Below, piece after piece: positions 43,601-53,600 of a stretch of 64,000 bases of DNA. Position 1 is the stretch's first letter; the number at the start of each line of letters is the position of its first letter. A program made the position numbers and the translations under genes. This DNA comes from Ascoidea asiatica. Its lineage: Eukaryota; Ascomycota; Saccharomycetes; Ascoideales; Ascoideaceae. The notes beneath the pieces were generated by a model. That model saw only the letters and a program-made list of their open reading frames with translations. It had not been told where the DNA came from and ran no database searches. The stretch is taken from contig BCKQ01000012.1 in NCBI GenBank assembly GCA_001600695.1, positions 24,096-88,095 on the forward strand, read 5' to 3'.

Positions 43601-44532
43601 GTTATTGTTATTGGAATTTCCATTAGAATTGAAATTAAAGTTAGTATTTGAATTAGAATTATGATCTGAAGTGAAAGTATTATTATTATAATTAAAATTT
43701 AAATTAGAATTTGAATTTGAATTTGAATTTGAATTAGAATTCAAGTTATTATTACTATTATTTGAATTATTTTTTCTTGAATTTCCAGAAACTGAAGATG
43801 TTCTATTATGACCAAAAGATCTATTTTGAGATTGATTATGAAATGAACTAATACTTTTTGAACTAAAAGAATGTGGTAATTTATTTCTTTCTTCATTATT
43901 TGAATTTCCATTTCCATTTCCATTTCCATTTCCATTTTGATTTGATCCCAGATTATAATTTGAATTTGAATTTGAATTTGAATTTCCAATTTGATTTTTT
44001 TTTAAAGAATCAAGTTTTGTTCTTGAATTTATAGTTGATAATGCTTTTAATTTCATTGCTGTATGAGGATCAAATGTAAAAGGTGTTGAATTATTATTAT
44101 TACTATTATTAATTTGATCATCATTATATAAAGTTGGAGAAGTTGGAGATTTCAAAGAATTTTGAATATTTGTAAATGAAATTTTCAGATTTTGTAAATT
44201 ATTTTGATTTTGATTTTGTTGATTTTGTTGACTTTGTTGTTGATTTTGATTAGAAAATAAAATTTGAGATGAAATATTTAAATCATCATTAATATTATTT
44301 GAATTTGAATAAGATTGATTCATTTGAATACTATCTGAAGAACTATTATTTGTAATAATTTCATTTTGTTGTAATTGATTTTGATTTTGAATTTGAATTT
44401 GATTATTTCTTGGTCTTGAAGTAAATTTTTGAGCTTGTTTTTTTAAAAAATTAGATTCTGCAATCAATGGAGAAAAAAGTAAATTATTATTATTATTATT
44501 AATATTGTTATTGATATTGTTATTTGAATCAA

Positions 44533-44563
<31 letters not shown>

Positions 44564-45248
44564 ATTAATATTATTATTAATATTTTGATGATAAGATAAT
44601 TTGGAATTTAGATTTGAATTTGTAATTGAATTAGAATTTAAATTTGGAAGTGAATTATTATTATTGTTATTAAAAGATTGAATGGATTGAATAGATTGAT
44701 CATTTTGAAAAGAATTAGTATTAATTGTTAAATTATTATAATTAATTGAATGAGAATGAGAATGAGAATGAGAATGAGAATATTCATTATTATTGGTAAT
44801 ATTATTATTGGAAATATTATTATTGGAAATATTATTATTGGTAATATTTGAATGATTATCAGAATCACTTAAAACACTATCTAAAGTAAAAGGTTCATTA
44901 TTATTATTATTATTTGAATGTAAAATATTTAAATTATTATTTGAAGAATTAAAATTTTGAAAAATTGGAGAATAAATTTGAGAAATTGGTCTACTTAAAT
45001 TACCTTTATTATTATTAATATTATTAATATTATTGTTATTATTGTTATTATTGTTATTATTGTTATTGAAATAAAAAGAATTATGATTTGAATTAATGTT
45101 ATTATTATTGTTAGATGGATTGTTATTGTTAGGTTGGTTATTATTATTATTATTATTATTAGGTAAAGAATTATTAAGATCAGAATTGAAAAGATATGGA
45201 TAATAATTTTGTAATTTTGAATATAAATAATTTAATAAATCAAATTGA

Positions 45249-45281
<33 letters not shown>

Positions 45282-45973
45282 GATAATAAATTATTAAATA
45301 AAATATCAATAAATTTTAATTTTTGTTGAATATTTGAATAATTTGATAATTTTAATATAAAAGATTTTAAAATATTTAAATCATTATCATTAAATTTATT
45401 TAAATCTATATTTGAATTTATATTTGAATTTATATTTGAATTTAAAAGGTTTGAAGGTGTTGAGATTGCAGATAAAGTTGGAGATATTATGTTATTAATA
45501 TTTTTATTATTATTATTATTATTTATATTACTGTTATTATTATTATTAATATTTAAATCAAAAGTATATCTTGAAGCTGGAGGAGATAAAATTGAAATTG
45601 AATTATGAGAATGAGTTGGAGATAAAATATTATTAATATTATTTAAATTTGAATTTGTATTTGCACCTAATTGAATTGGAGGAGGAGATAAAATTGAAGA
45701 TCTTGAATAATTTAAATCTGGAGAATTTAAAAAATTTAAAGAAAGTGGTCTTTCTTTATCTTTTTCTTTATCTCTTTCTCTTGAAAATAAATTTGGATTT
45801 GAATGATTATTATTCAGATTATAATTAAAATTTAAATTATCAAGAAATAAATTATTTCCAAGATTTCCAAGATTAGAATTATTATTATTATTATTAGTCA
45901 TATTTGATTTATTATTTGAAATTGAATTTAAAGAATCATAAGCAGATTGAATTGGAGATAAAAAATTAGTCAT
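42824..45973 (-). CDS. VTS1: VTS1-type SAM-domain RNA-binding protein
   Basis: Post-transcriptional regulator (Smaug family) that binds CNGG stem-loops in mRNAs and recruits the Ccr4-Not deadenylase. The SAM domain is at the extreme C-terminus (about 972-1034 of 1049): LPVWLKNLRLHKYTELL, WEKLIYYLDEDLQKVGVSAMGARRKLLKAF. The GARRKLL basic helix is the RNA-hairpin contact in Vts1/Smaug. Everything before it is Asn/Ser/Gln-rich, prion-like sequence, including an Asn run of about 26 codons. The family member in S. cerevisiae has 523 residues, so the disordered part has roughly doubled. Ser-Pro sites (ILSPPP, ISPTLS) recur near the N-terminus. SAM identity is clear; orthology to VTS1 follows from the C-terminal position and motif. 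Confidence 0.88.
43531..43608. repeat. ATT microsatellite coding poly-Asn in VTS1
   Basis: An almost pure ATT/GTT run on the plus strand, read as AAT/AAC codons in VTS1, encodes about 26 Asn in a row. Pure triplet runs of this length are prone to slippage, so tract length probably varies among strains. Shorter runs of the same kind are scattered through the gene. Confidence 0.8.
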
Positions 45974-47156
45974 TATTATAAATTTCTAATTTCTATAATA
46001 TGAATAATTTATATAATAAGATAAGTTTTGAATATGAAAATGAATCTAAAAGTGATATTTAAAATAATGAAATGAAATGAATAGAATAATGAATAGAATA
46101 ATGATAATGATAATGATAATGATTATAGGATTTTATTAAAACTTGTTTGTGAAAAATATAAAAAAAAAAAAAAAAAAAAAATTATTTAGGAATTTAAATA
46201 TCAAAAATTATAAAATTATAAAATTATAAAATTTAGAAATTAATGTTTTTAATAGGTCCAAATACAGTTAATAAAGGCAGCAAAATAAGCAAGAGAAAGT
46301 AGGAGAATTAAAGTGGTGTAAGGAGTTTTAGAATAGCAGATAAAGAGAAGAAGAAAAGAAGTAAGAAGAAGAAGAAGATAATGAACAGGAAGAAGAAGAA
46401 GAAGAAGAAGATATAGAAAGAGAGAGAGAGAGAGAGAGATGGTGCTGCTGATGGAGGTGGTTCTGGTGGATGTGAATCTGGCTGTGGGTCTTATTGAAGT
46501 GGAACAGTGGTGGAACAGTGGTGGAACAGTGGCAGCAGGCCAGGAATAGTGCACTGAAACTGTTTGGCGCGACAATTCAAGATCCACCACTGCCCAGTGC
46601 CACTCAGCGCCACTCCGCGCTTCTCTCTTCCATTCGGATCTGTCCCTGGTCTGGTCTGGTCTGGTCTGGTCTGGTCTGGTCTGGTCTATTGTGTGTTCTG
46701 GAATCTGGTTCTAAAAACTAGACCGCTTACGTGATAATAGCCATTTATTACATAATTAGTACCAGTCGAGTGGTACATGCACAATCATGTATTTCAAGTT
46801 TCAATAAAGCCAAACTGCTCCGTGACACTTACCTTCAGGTACACGCACTTTTACATGCCGCCGTGCAACCGCACCAGCAGACGCCCGCATTCCACCCTTG
46901 GCTCTGGTTCCGTGCTGTGATTGGAAAATTTTCATCGGTTTTTAACCTGATTTACCGTTTTTCATAATTTCAATTTCCTTGAAACTAAATTTTTTTTGTT
47001 TTTATTTTCTTAATCTAAATAAATAAAATTTTCTTTTAACTTACTTACTTACTTACTTACCAACTTACTTTATTACTTTATTCTTATTATTCAATAAATT
47101 ATTCAATTCAATAATTAGTTTTCAATTCAATTTTAAAATAATTTAATTATCCATTA
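45974..47156. promoter_or_regulatory. Divergent VTS1-MSS116 intergenic region with simple repeats
   Basis: No gene supported; frames of 75-113 codons here come from the GC-rich, repeat-rich patch at about 46440-46930. Repeats: an A22 run at 46160-46181, AAGAAG-type runs near 46348-46413, a GA run ending about 46440, GTGGAACAGTG three times at about 46499-46532, eight CTGGT units at 46646-46685, and TTAC repeats at about 47040-47065 just before MSS116. Confidence 0.5.
46646..46685. repeat. Eight tandem CTGGT units
   Basis: A 40-base perfect pentanucleotide array in the GC-rich part of the VTS1-MSS116 promoter region. CT/GGT arrays of this kind are rare in AT-rich yeast DNA. Confidence 0.85.
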
Positions 47157-49805
47157 ATGCTTCAATCTTTACAATCAAAAGGTTCATTCCTTTTAATTTC
47201 AAAAAGATTATTATTAAATTCAAATAAATTTTTAATTTCAAAAAATTTTAATACTTTAACTTCAAGAAATTCTACTAATTATACCACTTATTCTAATACT
47301 TTCTATAATAATAATAATAATAATAATGTTTCAATTATATCAAATTATTCATTAATTAATAATAATTCATTAAATTTAAGAAAATTTTCTTCAATATCTT
47401 TTCAATATAATTCTAATTCTGAAGCTGCTGCTGAAATTCCAAAATCTGATAAATCTAATGAATCTAATGAATCTAATGAATCTAATGAATCTAATGAATC
47501 TAATGAATCTAATGAATCTAATGAAACTTCAGAAAAAATAAAAAAAAATATGGATGAAATTGAATTATTTTCTGATTTATTATCAAAAAATAATATTACA
47601 AATAAAAATATTATTGATCCATTATTAATAAAATCTTTAAATAATTTAAATTTTATTAAAATGACTTCTGTTCAAAAAAAATCAATACCAAAAATTTTAA
47701 CTACAAATACAGGTTTAGTTGCAAGAGCAAAAACTGGTACTGGTAAAACTTTAGCTTTTGGTTTACCAATTTTACAAAAAATTATTTCTGATATTAAAAA
47801 TAATAATTTTAAAAATAATAAAGTTAATGCTTTAATTATTGCTCCAACAAGAGATTTAGCAAATCAAATTAAAATTGAATTTGATAAAGTCTTACATCAA
47901 CATACAACTTTAAATGATGAATCTGATTATAATAATAATAATAATAATAATAATAGAGGTAATAATAGAAGAGGTGGTAGTGGATCAAGAGGAAATTATA
48001 ATAATAGAAATGGTTCAAGAAATGGTGGTTCAAGAAATGGAAATAATAATAATTATAGAAATAGAGATCAAGATTCATTTTCAAATAATAACAATAATGG
48101 TAATCCATTTTATGATAGAAGAGGTTATAAAGATTCAAGAGAATCAAGAAATGGTAATTTTAAAGATAATAATAATTCAAATAATAATGAATTTAAATCT
48201 TTTAAAAATATTAATGTTTTAAATTTAGTTGGTGGTGAAAGTAGAAGATTTCAATTAAATTTTTTTAGAAATTCAAAATCAATTCCACAAATTGTAGTTG
48301 CAACTCCTGGTAGATTTTTAGATTTAATTAATGAACCTGAAGTTTTAGATGCTTTTACAAATGTTAAAACTTTAGTTTTAGATGAAGCTGATAGATTATT
48401 AGATGATGGTTTTAAAGATGATTTAATTAAAATTAATAATGGTTTAATAAAATTATCTCAAGAAGAAAAAAAAAATAATGATATTGAAAATAATAATATT
48501 GAAAATTCTGATGAAAATAAAGTTAATTTTAGAACTTTATTATTTTCTGCAACTATTGATAAAAATGTTTTAAATTTTGCAAAAGCTGTACTTGGTAAAA
48601 ATTTTCTTTATATTGATACTGTTGATCCAAATGAACCTGAAACTCATGAAAAAATTGATCAAACTTTATCAATAACTAATAATTATTTTGAAAGTATAAT
48701 ATCTGCAGTAAATTTAATTCAAAATAAAATTAATGAATATAAATCTTTACCTGATAAAAATTTTAAACCAATAATTTTTATGCCAACTGTTAAATCTGTT
48801 CAATTTTTTCATAAAATTTTATTACAAATTATTAAAAATGATAATAATAATAATTCTGGTAATTCAGGTAATTCAGGTAATTTAAGTTATAAAAAAGATT
48901 TTATAAAAGTTTTTCCATTTCATGGTAAATTAACTCAATTTCAAAGAGATAGAAATGTTGAAATTTTTAGAAAATCAAAATCAGATATTTTAGTTACAAG
49001 TGATGTTGGTGCAAGAGGTATGGATTTTCCAAATATTTCTCATGTTATTCAAATTGGTTGTCCAACAGAAACTGCAACTTATATTCATAGAATTGGTAGA
49101 ACTGCAAGAGGTGATAAAACTGGTGAAGCTATATTATATCTTACAAAAGCAGAAATAAATTTTTCAAAAGCTTTATCAAAAGAACGTAAAATAATTTTTA
49201 AACAAGAAGAAAGATATGATTCAAAATCTGAAGATATAAAATCTATTGAAAAAATTGTTACAGATATAACTTCAGATGATAATAAATTTTCTGATGATGC
49301 AAATGATCAAAATAATGAACAATATATTGGTGAATTTGTTAGATCAATGGCAGGTCATACAATTCAAATGGCTTCAAAATTTAGATTAAATAGATATGAT
49401 TTAATTCAAGGTATTACAAGTTGTTATGGAAAATTTTTAAATGATGAAAATTTAAAACCAAGAGTTTCAAAAAAATTTTGGGGTGATATTTTAGGTTTAA
49501 ATCCAAGAGAAGCAAGAGATTTATTTGATATTGGAGGTAGTAGAGGTTTTCAATCTAATGATAGATTTAATTCATTTAATGAAGAATCATCTAATAAAGA
49601 TTTTGGTGGACGTGGAAATAATAGAGATAGAGAAAGAGGTGGAGATCGTAAAGGTGGATCATCATCATCATCATCATCATCATCAAGAAGAGGAGGTTAT
49701 AGTCGTGGTGGTAGCTCCAGAGATGGTGGTAATTCAAGAGATGGAAATAATTATGGTAGAAGATCATCATATGGAGAAAATTCAAATGATGATTTTTCTT
49801 TTTAA
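47157..49805 (+). CDS. MSS116: Mitochondrial DEAD-box RNA helicase (Mss116 type)
   Basis: ATP-dependent RNA chaperone for group I/II intron splicing and translation in mitochondria. The N-terminus (about 1-85) is basic and Ser/Asn-rich, like a targeting sequence, followed by seven to eight NES repeats (about 101-122). Helicase motifs: Q motif MTSVQKKSIP (169-178), AKTGTGKT (191-198), PTRDLA (230-235), TPGR (383-386), DEAD (409-412), SAT, then domain 2 with FHGKLTQFQRDR, VTSDVGARGMDFP and YIHRIGRTARG. The family-specific C-terminal extension ends in RGG/Ser-rich repeats. The odd part is an insert of about 95 residues (252-348) of Asn/Arg/Gly-rich sequence inside the first RecA domain. The 882-residue length exceeds the 664 of S. 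cerevisiae Mss116, mainly for these reasons. Confidence 0.9.
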   Translation: MLQSLQSKGSFLLISKRLLLNSNKFLISKNFNTLTSRNSTNYTTYSNTFYNNNNNNNVSIISNYSLINNNSLNLRKFSSISFQYNSNSEAAAEIPKSDKSNESNESNESNESNESNESNESNETSEKIKKNMDEIELFSDLLSKNNITNKNIIDPLLIKSLNNLNFIKMTSVQKKSIPKILTTNTGLVARAKTGTGKTLAFGLPILQKIISDIKNNNFKNNKVNALIIAPTRDLANQIKIEFDKVLHQHTTLNDESDYNNNNNNNNRGNNRRGGSGSRGNYNNRNGSRNGGSRNGNNNNYRNRDQDSFSNNNNNGNPFYDRRGYKDSRESRNGNFKDNNNSNNNEFKSFKNINVLNLVGGESRRFQLNFFRNSKSIPQIVVATPGRFLDLINEPEVLDAFTNVKTLVLDEADRLLDDGFKDDLIKINNGLIKLSQEEKKNNDIENNNIENSDENKVNFRTLLFSATIDKNVLNFAKAVLGKNFLYIDTVDPNEPETHEKIDQTLSITNNYFESIISAVNLIQNKINEYKSLPDKNFKPIIFMPTVKSVQFFHKILLQIIKNDNNNNSGNSGNSGNLSYKKDFIKVFPFHGKLTQFQRDRNVEIFRKSKSDILVTSDVGARGMDFPNISHVIQIGCPTETATYIHRIGRTARGDKTGEAILYLTKAEINFSKALSKERKIIFKQEERYDSKSEDIKSIEKIVTDITSDDNKFSDDANDQNNEQYIGEFVRSMAGHTIQMASKFRLNRYDLIQGITSCYGKFLNDENLKPRVSKKFWGDILGLNPREARDLFDIGGSRGFQSNDRFNSFNEESSNKDFGGRGNNRDRERGGDRKGGSSSSSSSSSRRGGYSRGGSSRDGGNSRDGNNYGRRSSYGENSNDDFSF

Positions 49806-50624
49806 AAAAAGTTTTAAATCCAATCAATGATAATAGTCATTTAATTTATGGAAAATCCTATCAAAATCTTTTTTTTTTTTTCAAACTTTTTTGTCGATTT
49901 TTAATTTTCAATTTTTAATTTGCAATAACTGTACTATTAACACTCATTATAAAACTCACTCTATTCAATTTTTCTTTTTTACTTTTTTTTCTCATCCAAT
50001 ATTTTATTTTATCTTTGTCTTTTAACCTTTTTTTTTTTTCTCTCTCTCTCTCTCTCTCTCTCCCTCTCTGTATTTATAAAGGTGATTATAAACCTTTCTT
50101 TATGCTTGTAAATAGTCATACCGAATAAGAGCTTGCAAAAACTTACTCATATGATATTATGAATCAATAACTAAATAAATAAATATTATTTCTGAACATT
50201 GCTATTTTAAACCATTTGCCACTGTCAAATTCTCTTTGTGCAAATGCCAGCAGCTGTGGAATTTTATGTATGGCCGGATCCGCGTCGCGCTGGGGCACAG
50301 TCCGTGCCACGGACACCCGGACACCCCAACCTCAACCGCTTCAACCAAATATTTTTTAGCTTTGTTTGGTTTTTTTCCATTTCTGGCCCCAGAGAATGAA
50401 CAAAATAATGAAGAGTAAAATGAGTAAATGAATAAATGAATAAATGAATAAAATGAGATACAACTGTTATTGAATGTTTAGTTATTGCCATTGACTTTGC
50501 AATTGCAATTGAAATTGATATTCTTGTTGCTGTTGCTATTTCTCTGCTCTTTGTTTTTTTTTCAATTGAAGTTTATTTGTCTGAAATTTATCAATATAAT
50601 AATTGAAAAAAGGTACTTTAAATA
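49806..50624. promoter_or_regulatory. MSS116-CIN1 spacer with TC run and GC patch
   Basis: T-rich MSS116 3' region, then a TC run at 50039-50062. A short GC-rich patch (about 50270-50345, with CGGATCCGCGTCGCG and GGACACCCGGACACCCC) lies about 300 bases before the CIN1 ATG. ATGAATAA repeats follow near 50425-50450. The frames of 60 and 75 codons over the GC patch are not credible genes. Confidence 0.45.
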
Positions 50625-53600
50625 ATGGAGAATGATGAAATCAGAGTTGCAAAAATTGCTGATGTATTACAATCAAATATCACAAAAAATATAACTGAAT
50701 TGATTAAGCTTGATAATGAAAATGAAAATGAAAATGAAAATGAAAATAATAATAAAGATGATCAATTGATTGATAATGAAGATGATCAAATAACTAATTC
50801 AACTGAAGAAAATATTCAAACTAAAAGAAAAGAATTATTGTCACTTTTGATAAAGGATATTCATCAATTTCAACCATGTCCTCAATTATTAGATAAATCA
50901 CTTAATTCTTATATTACTCTTCTTTCAAATCATTATCTTTCATTAATTGGTTTAAAATCAACAAATTCTCAATTAACTGAAAAATTATCTTTAAATGATC
51001 AATTAATTATACCAATAAATTCAAATAAAAAAAAAATTAATAGTAAAAAAAGATATTGGATTTCTGAAATAATTTATACTCTTTGTAAAATAAGAGGTGT
51101 TAAAACAATCACTGTTTGTCTTTCTTCTGATGTATATTTAATTGATTCTTTACTTAAAAGATTAGAATCTTTAACTCTTCTTCAATCAATTTCTACATCA
51201 AGATCTTCTTTAAATTTAAATTCAAATAAAATTTTAAAAAATGATATAAATTCTTCAATGTTTTTAACAAAAAATTCAAATAATCAATGGCAAGAAATTT
51301 TTTTTCTTTTACTTTGGTTATCTGTTTTAGTTTTAGCTCCATTTCCACTTTTTACAATAAATAAATCAATTCCAGAAAGAATTTCAAAAATTTGTAAATT
51401 TTATCTTTTAAAAAAATCTGGTGGTAAAGAAAATGATATTGCAAATTTATTATATTCAAGATTTTTATCAAGAAATGATTCATCTTCATTTTCTTATTTA
51501 AATCAATTCTATACAAATTATTTATTTAAATTTAATTCAAATAATCAAATTTTTGAAAATAAATTTAAATTTATGAAAATTAATGAAAAATTAAGTAATT
51601 TAATTGTACTTTCAAAATTATTAAAAATTTCAAAATCAAATTTATTAAAACCTTTTTTACCTTTACATTGGATTTTAATTAATTCTGAATTTCAATCTTT
51701 AATTGATAAATCTGCAGGTTTAAATTCTTCTTTAACTGAAAATATAACTATAATGAAATATTTAACAAAAAATATGGGTAAATTATGTCAAAATTTTATT
51801 GATATTGAAGCTGATTCAAAAATAGATTTTAAATTAGAAAATATTGAAAATATTGAAAATATTGAAAAAATTGATAAAAATAATAAAGATGATGATTTAA
51901 AAACTAAATGTTTAGAAGAATTAAGTTCTTCCATGGATCCTTTTGAAAAAATTGAAGAAATTATTTCAAATCTTTTAAGTATCATTGGTCATAAAGATAC
52001 AATAATTCGTTATTCTGTTTCAAAACAAATTTCAAAAATTACTTCTTTATTACCTTCTGATTTTCAAATTGATATTCTTAATAATTTAATTAATGAACTT
52101 GATATTCAAAAATTTAATCTTGAAGATACTTTAAAAAAAAATAAAAATTCTATAATTTTATTCACATCAAAACAAATAAATTTTGATGTAGTTTCATCTG
52201 ATAAATTTCATGGTATATTTTTAGCACTTTCTGAATTAGCACGTCAAAAAATTATTCCAATTTCTTATTTACCAATTATTGTTTCTTTACTTCATAAATC
52301 TCTTTTTTTTAAACAACAAAGAATAACTTTCATTTCTGGTTCAAATGTTCGTGATTCTTCTCTTTATCTTGCTTGGTCTTTTATAAAAAGTTATACTAAA
52401 CAAAAAGAAGAAATTTCTCCTAAGATTTTATTACAATTATTTAATGATTTATTAATTGTTGTTAGTTTTGATAAAGATTTAATGATTAGAAGAGCTGCAA
52501 GTGCAGTTATTCAAGAATTATTAGGAAGATATGGTTTAATAGTTTGGTCAAATATTATTGAAAATCCTTTATATTATGATGATGCATCTATTTATACACC
52601 TGAAAATTTAACTGAATTTAGTTTAAAATTAATTGAAATTTTAGATTATATCAAATTAGGTAATTTAAAATCTTCATATCTTGAAATCTCATTTAATATT
52701 TTCACTAAACTTAAAATTTTTCAACAAAGTTTTATAAGTTATTTAATTAATGATGATTTTGATATTCATGGAAATGGCTTAATTGCTTCTTATAAAACTA
52801 GTTATATTTCTCAGATTTATGATACTAATGAAGGTATTAATTCTGATGATTTTGAAATTAGAAAACTTAGTTCTATGACATTGAAGAAAATGTTACAATG
52901 GAAGAAAAATACTTATAAACCTCATATTATTAGTCTTCCACAAACAACTTCAAAAGACTCGGATAGTAAGCTTGAATTAAATGAAAATAATGAAACAGAA
53001 AAAAAATCCGAAATTAGCAAATCAAAAAAAGAAATTACAATTGAAGCTGAAAAAATTAGTCAAAAGTCTCTTCTGGATTCGGATTCTTCACCAACTAAGG
53101 AAATGCATATGGATACTGATGTTGTTGAAAAACATAATGACAATAAATCCGAAATTATAATGCTAGGTAATTCATTAAGGGAAATTCCAACTGTTTCAGA
53201 AAATGAAAAAAAAGAACCAAATGTCTCTTTAATCGAAGTCTCAATCCAAAAACCAGCCACAGAACAGAATTTATTAGAGGAAGTAGCAATTGTTTCTACA
53301 AAGGAAATATGCCAAACAAACTCATCTGTTATTATTGAAAAAGAGACTCCAGTGAACAGTTCTCAGCTTGAAGAGATTAATTCCGGTGTAGGGGATGTGA
53401 CTTCAACTCAATCAAAACTTTCTCAAACACCATTACATGATGTAGATGGTGATCTGGGGGTTGAATCTATCTCTGATATAATTGCAAAAGAATCGAGTGG
53501 TGGAAGCACTGAAACATTGGAGAATAAAAAGACTGACGATTCTAGTTCCCCAAATATGAATGAGTCTGATCCAACTAATTCCGATATTCCTATACTATCT

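Noticed and set aside
46249-46967. Frames of 75-113 codons upstream of MSS116
   Set aside because: Translate simple repeats (GA, AAG, CTGGT) and overlap on both strands; promoter DNA is the simpler reading.
50236-50491. 60- and 75-codon frames in the CIN1 upstream GC patch
   Set aside because: Overlapping opposite-strand frames in a short GC-rich patch with no family resemblance.
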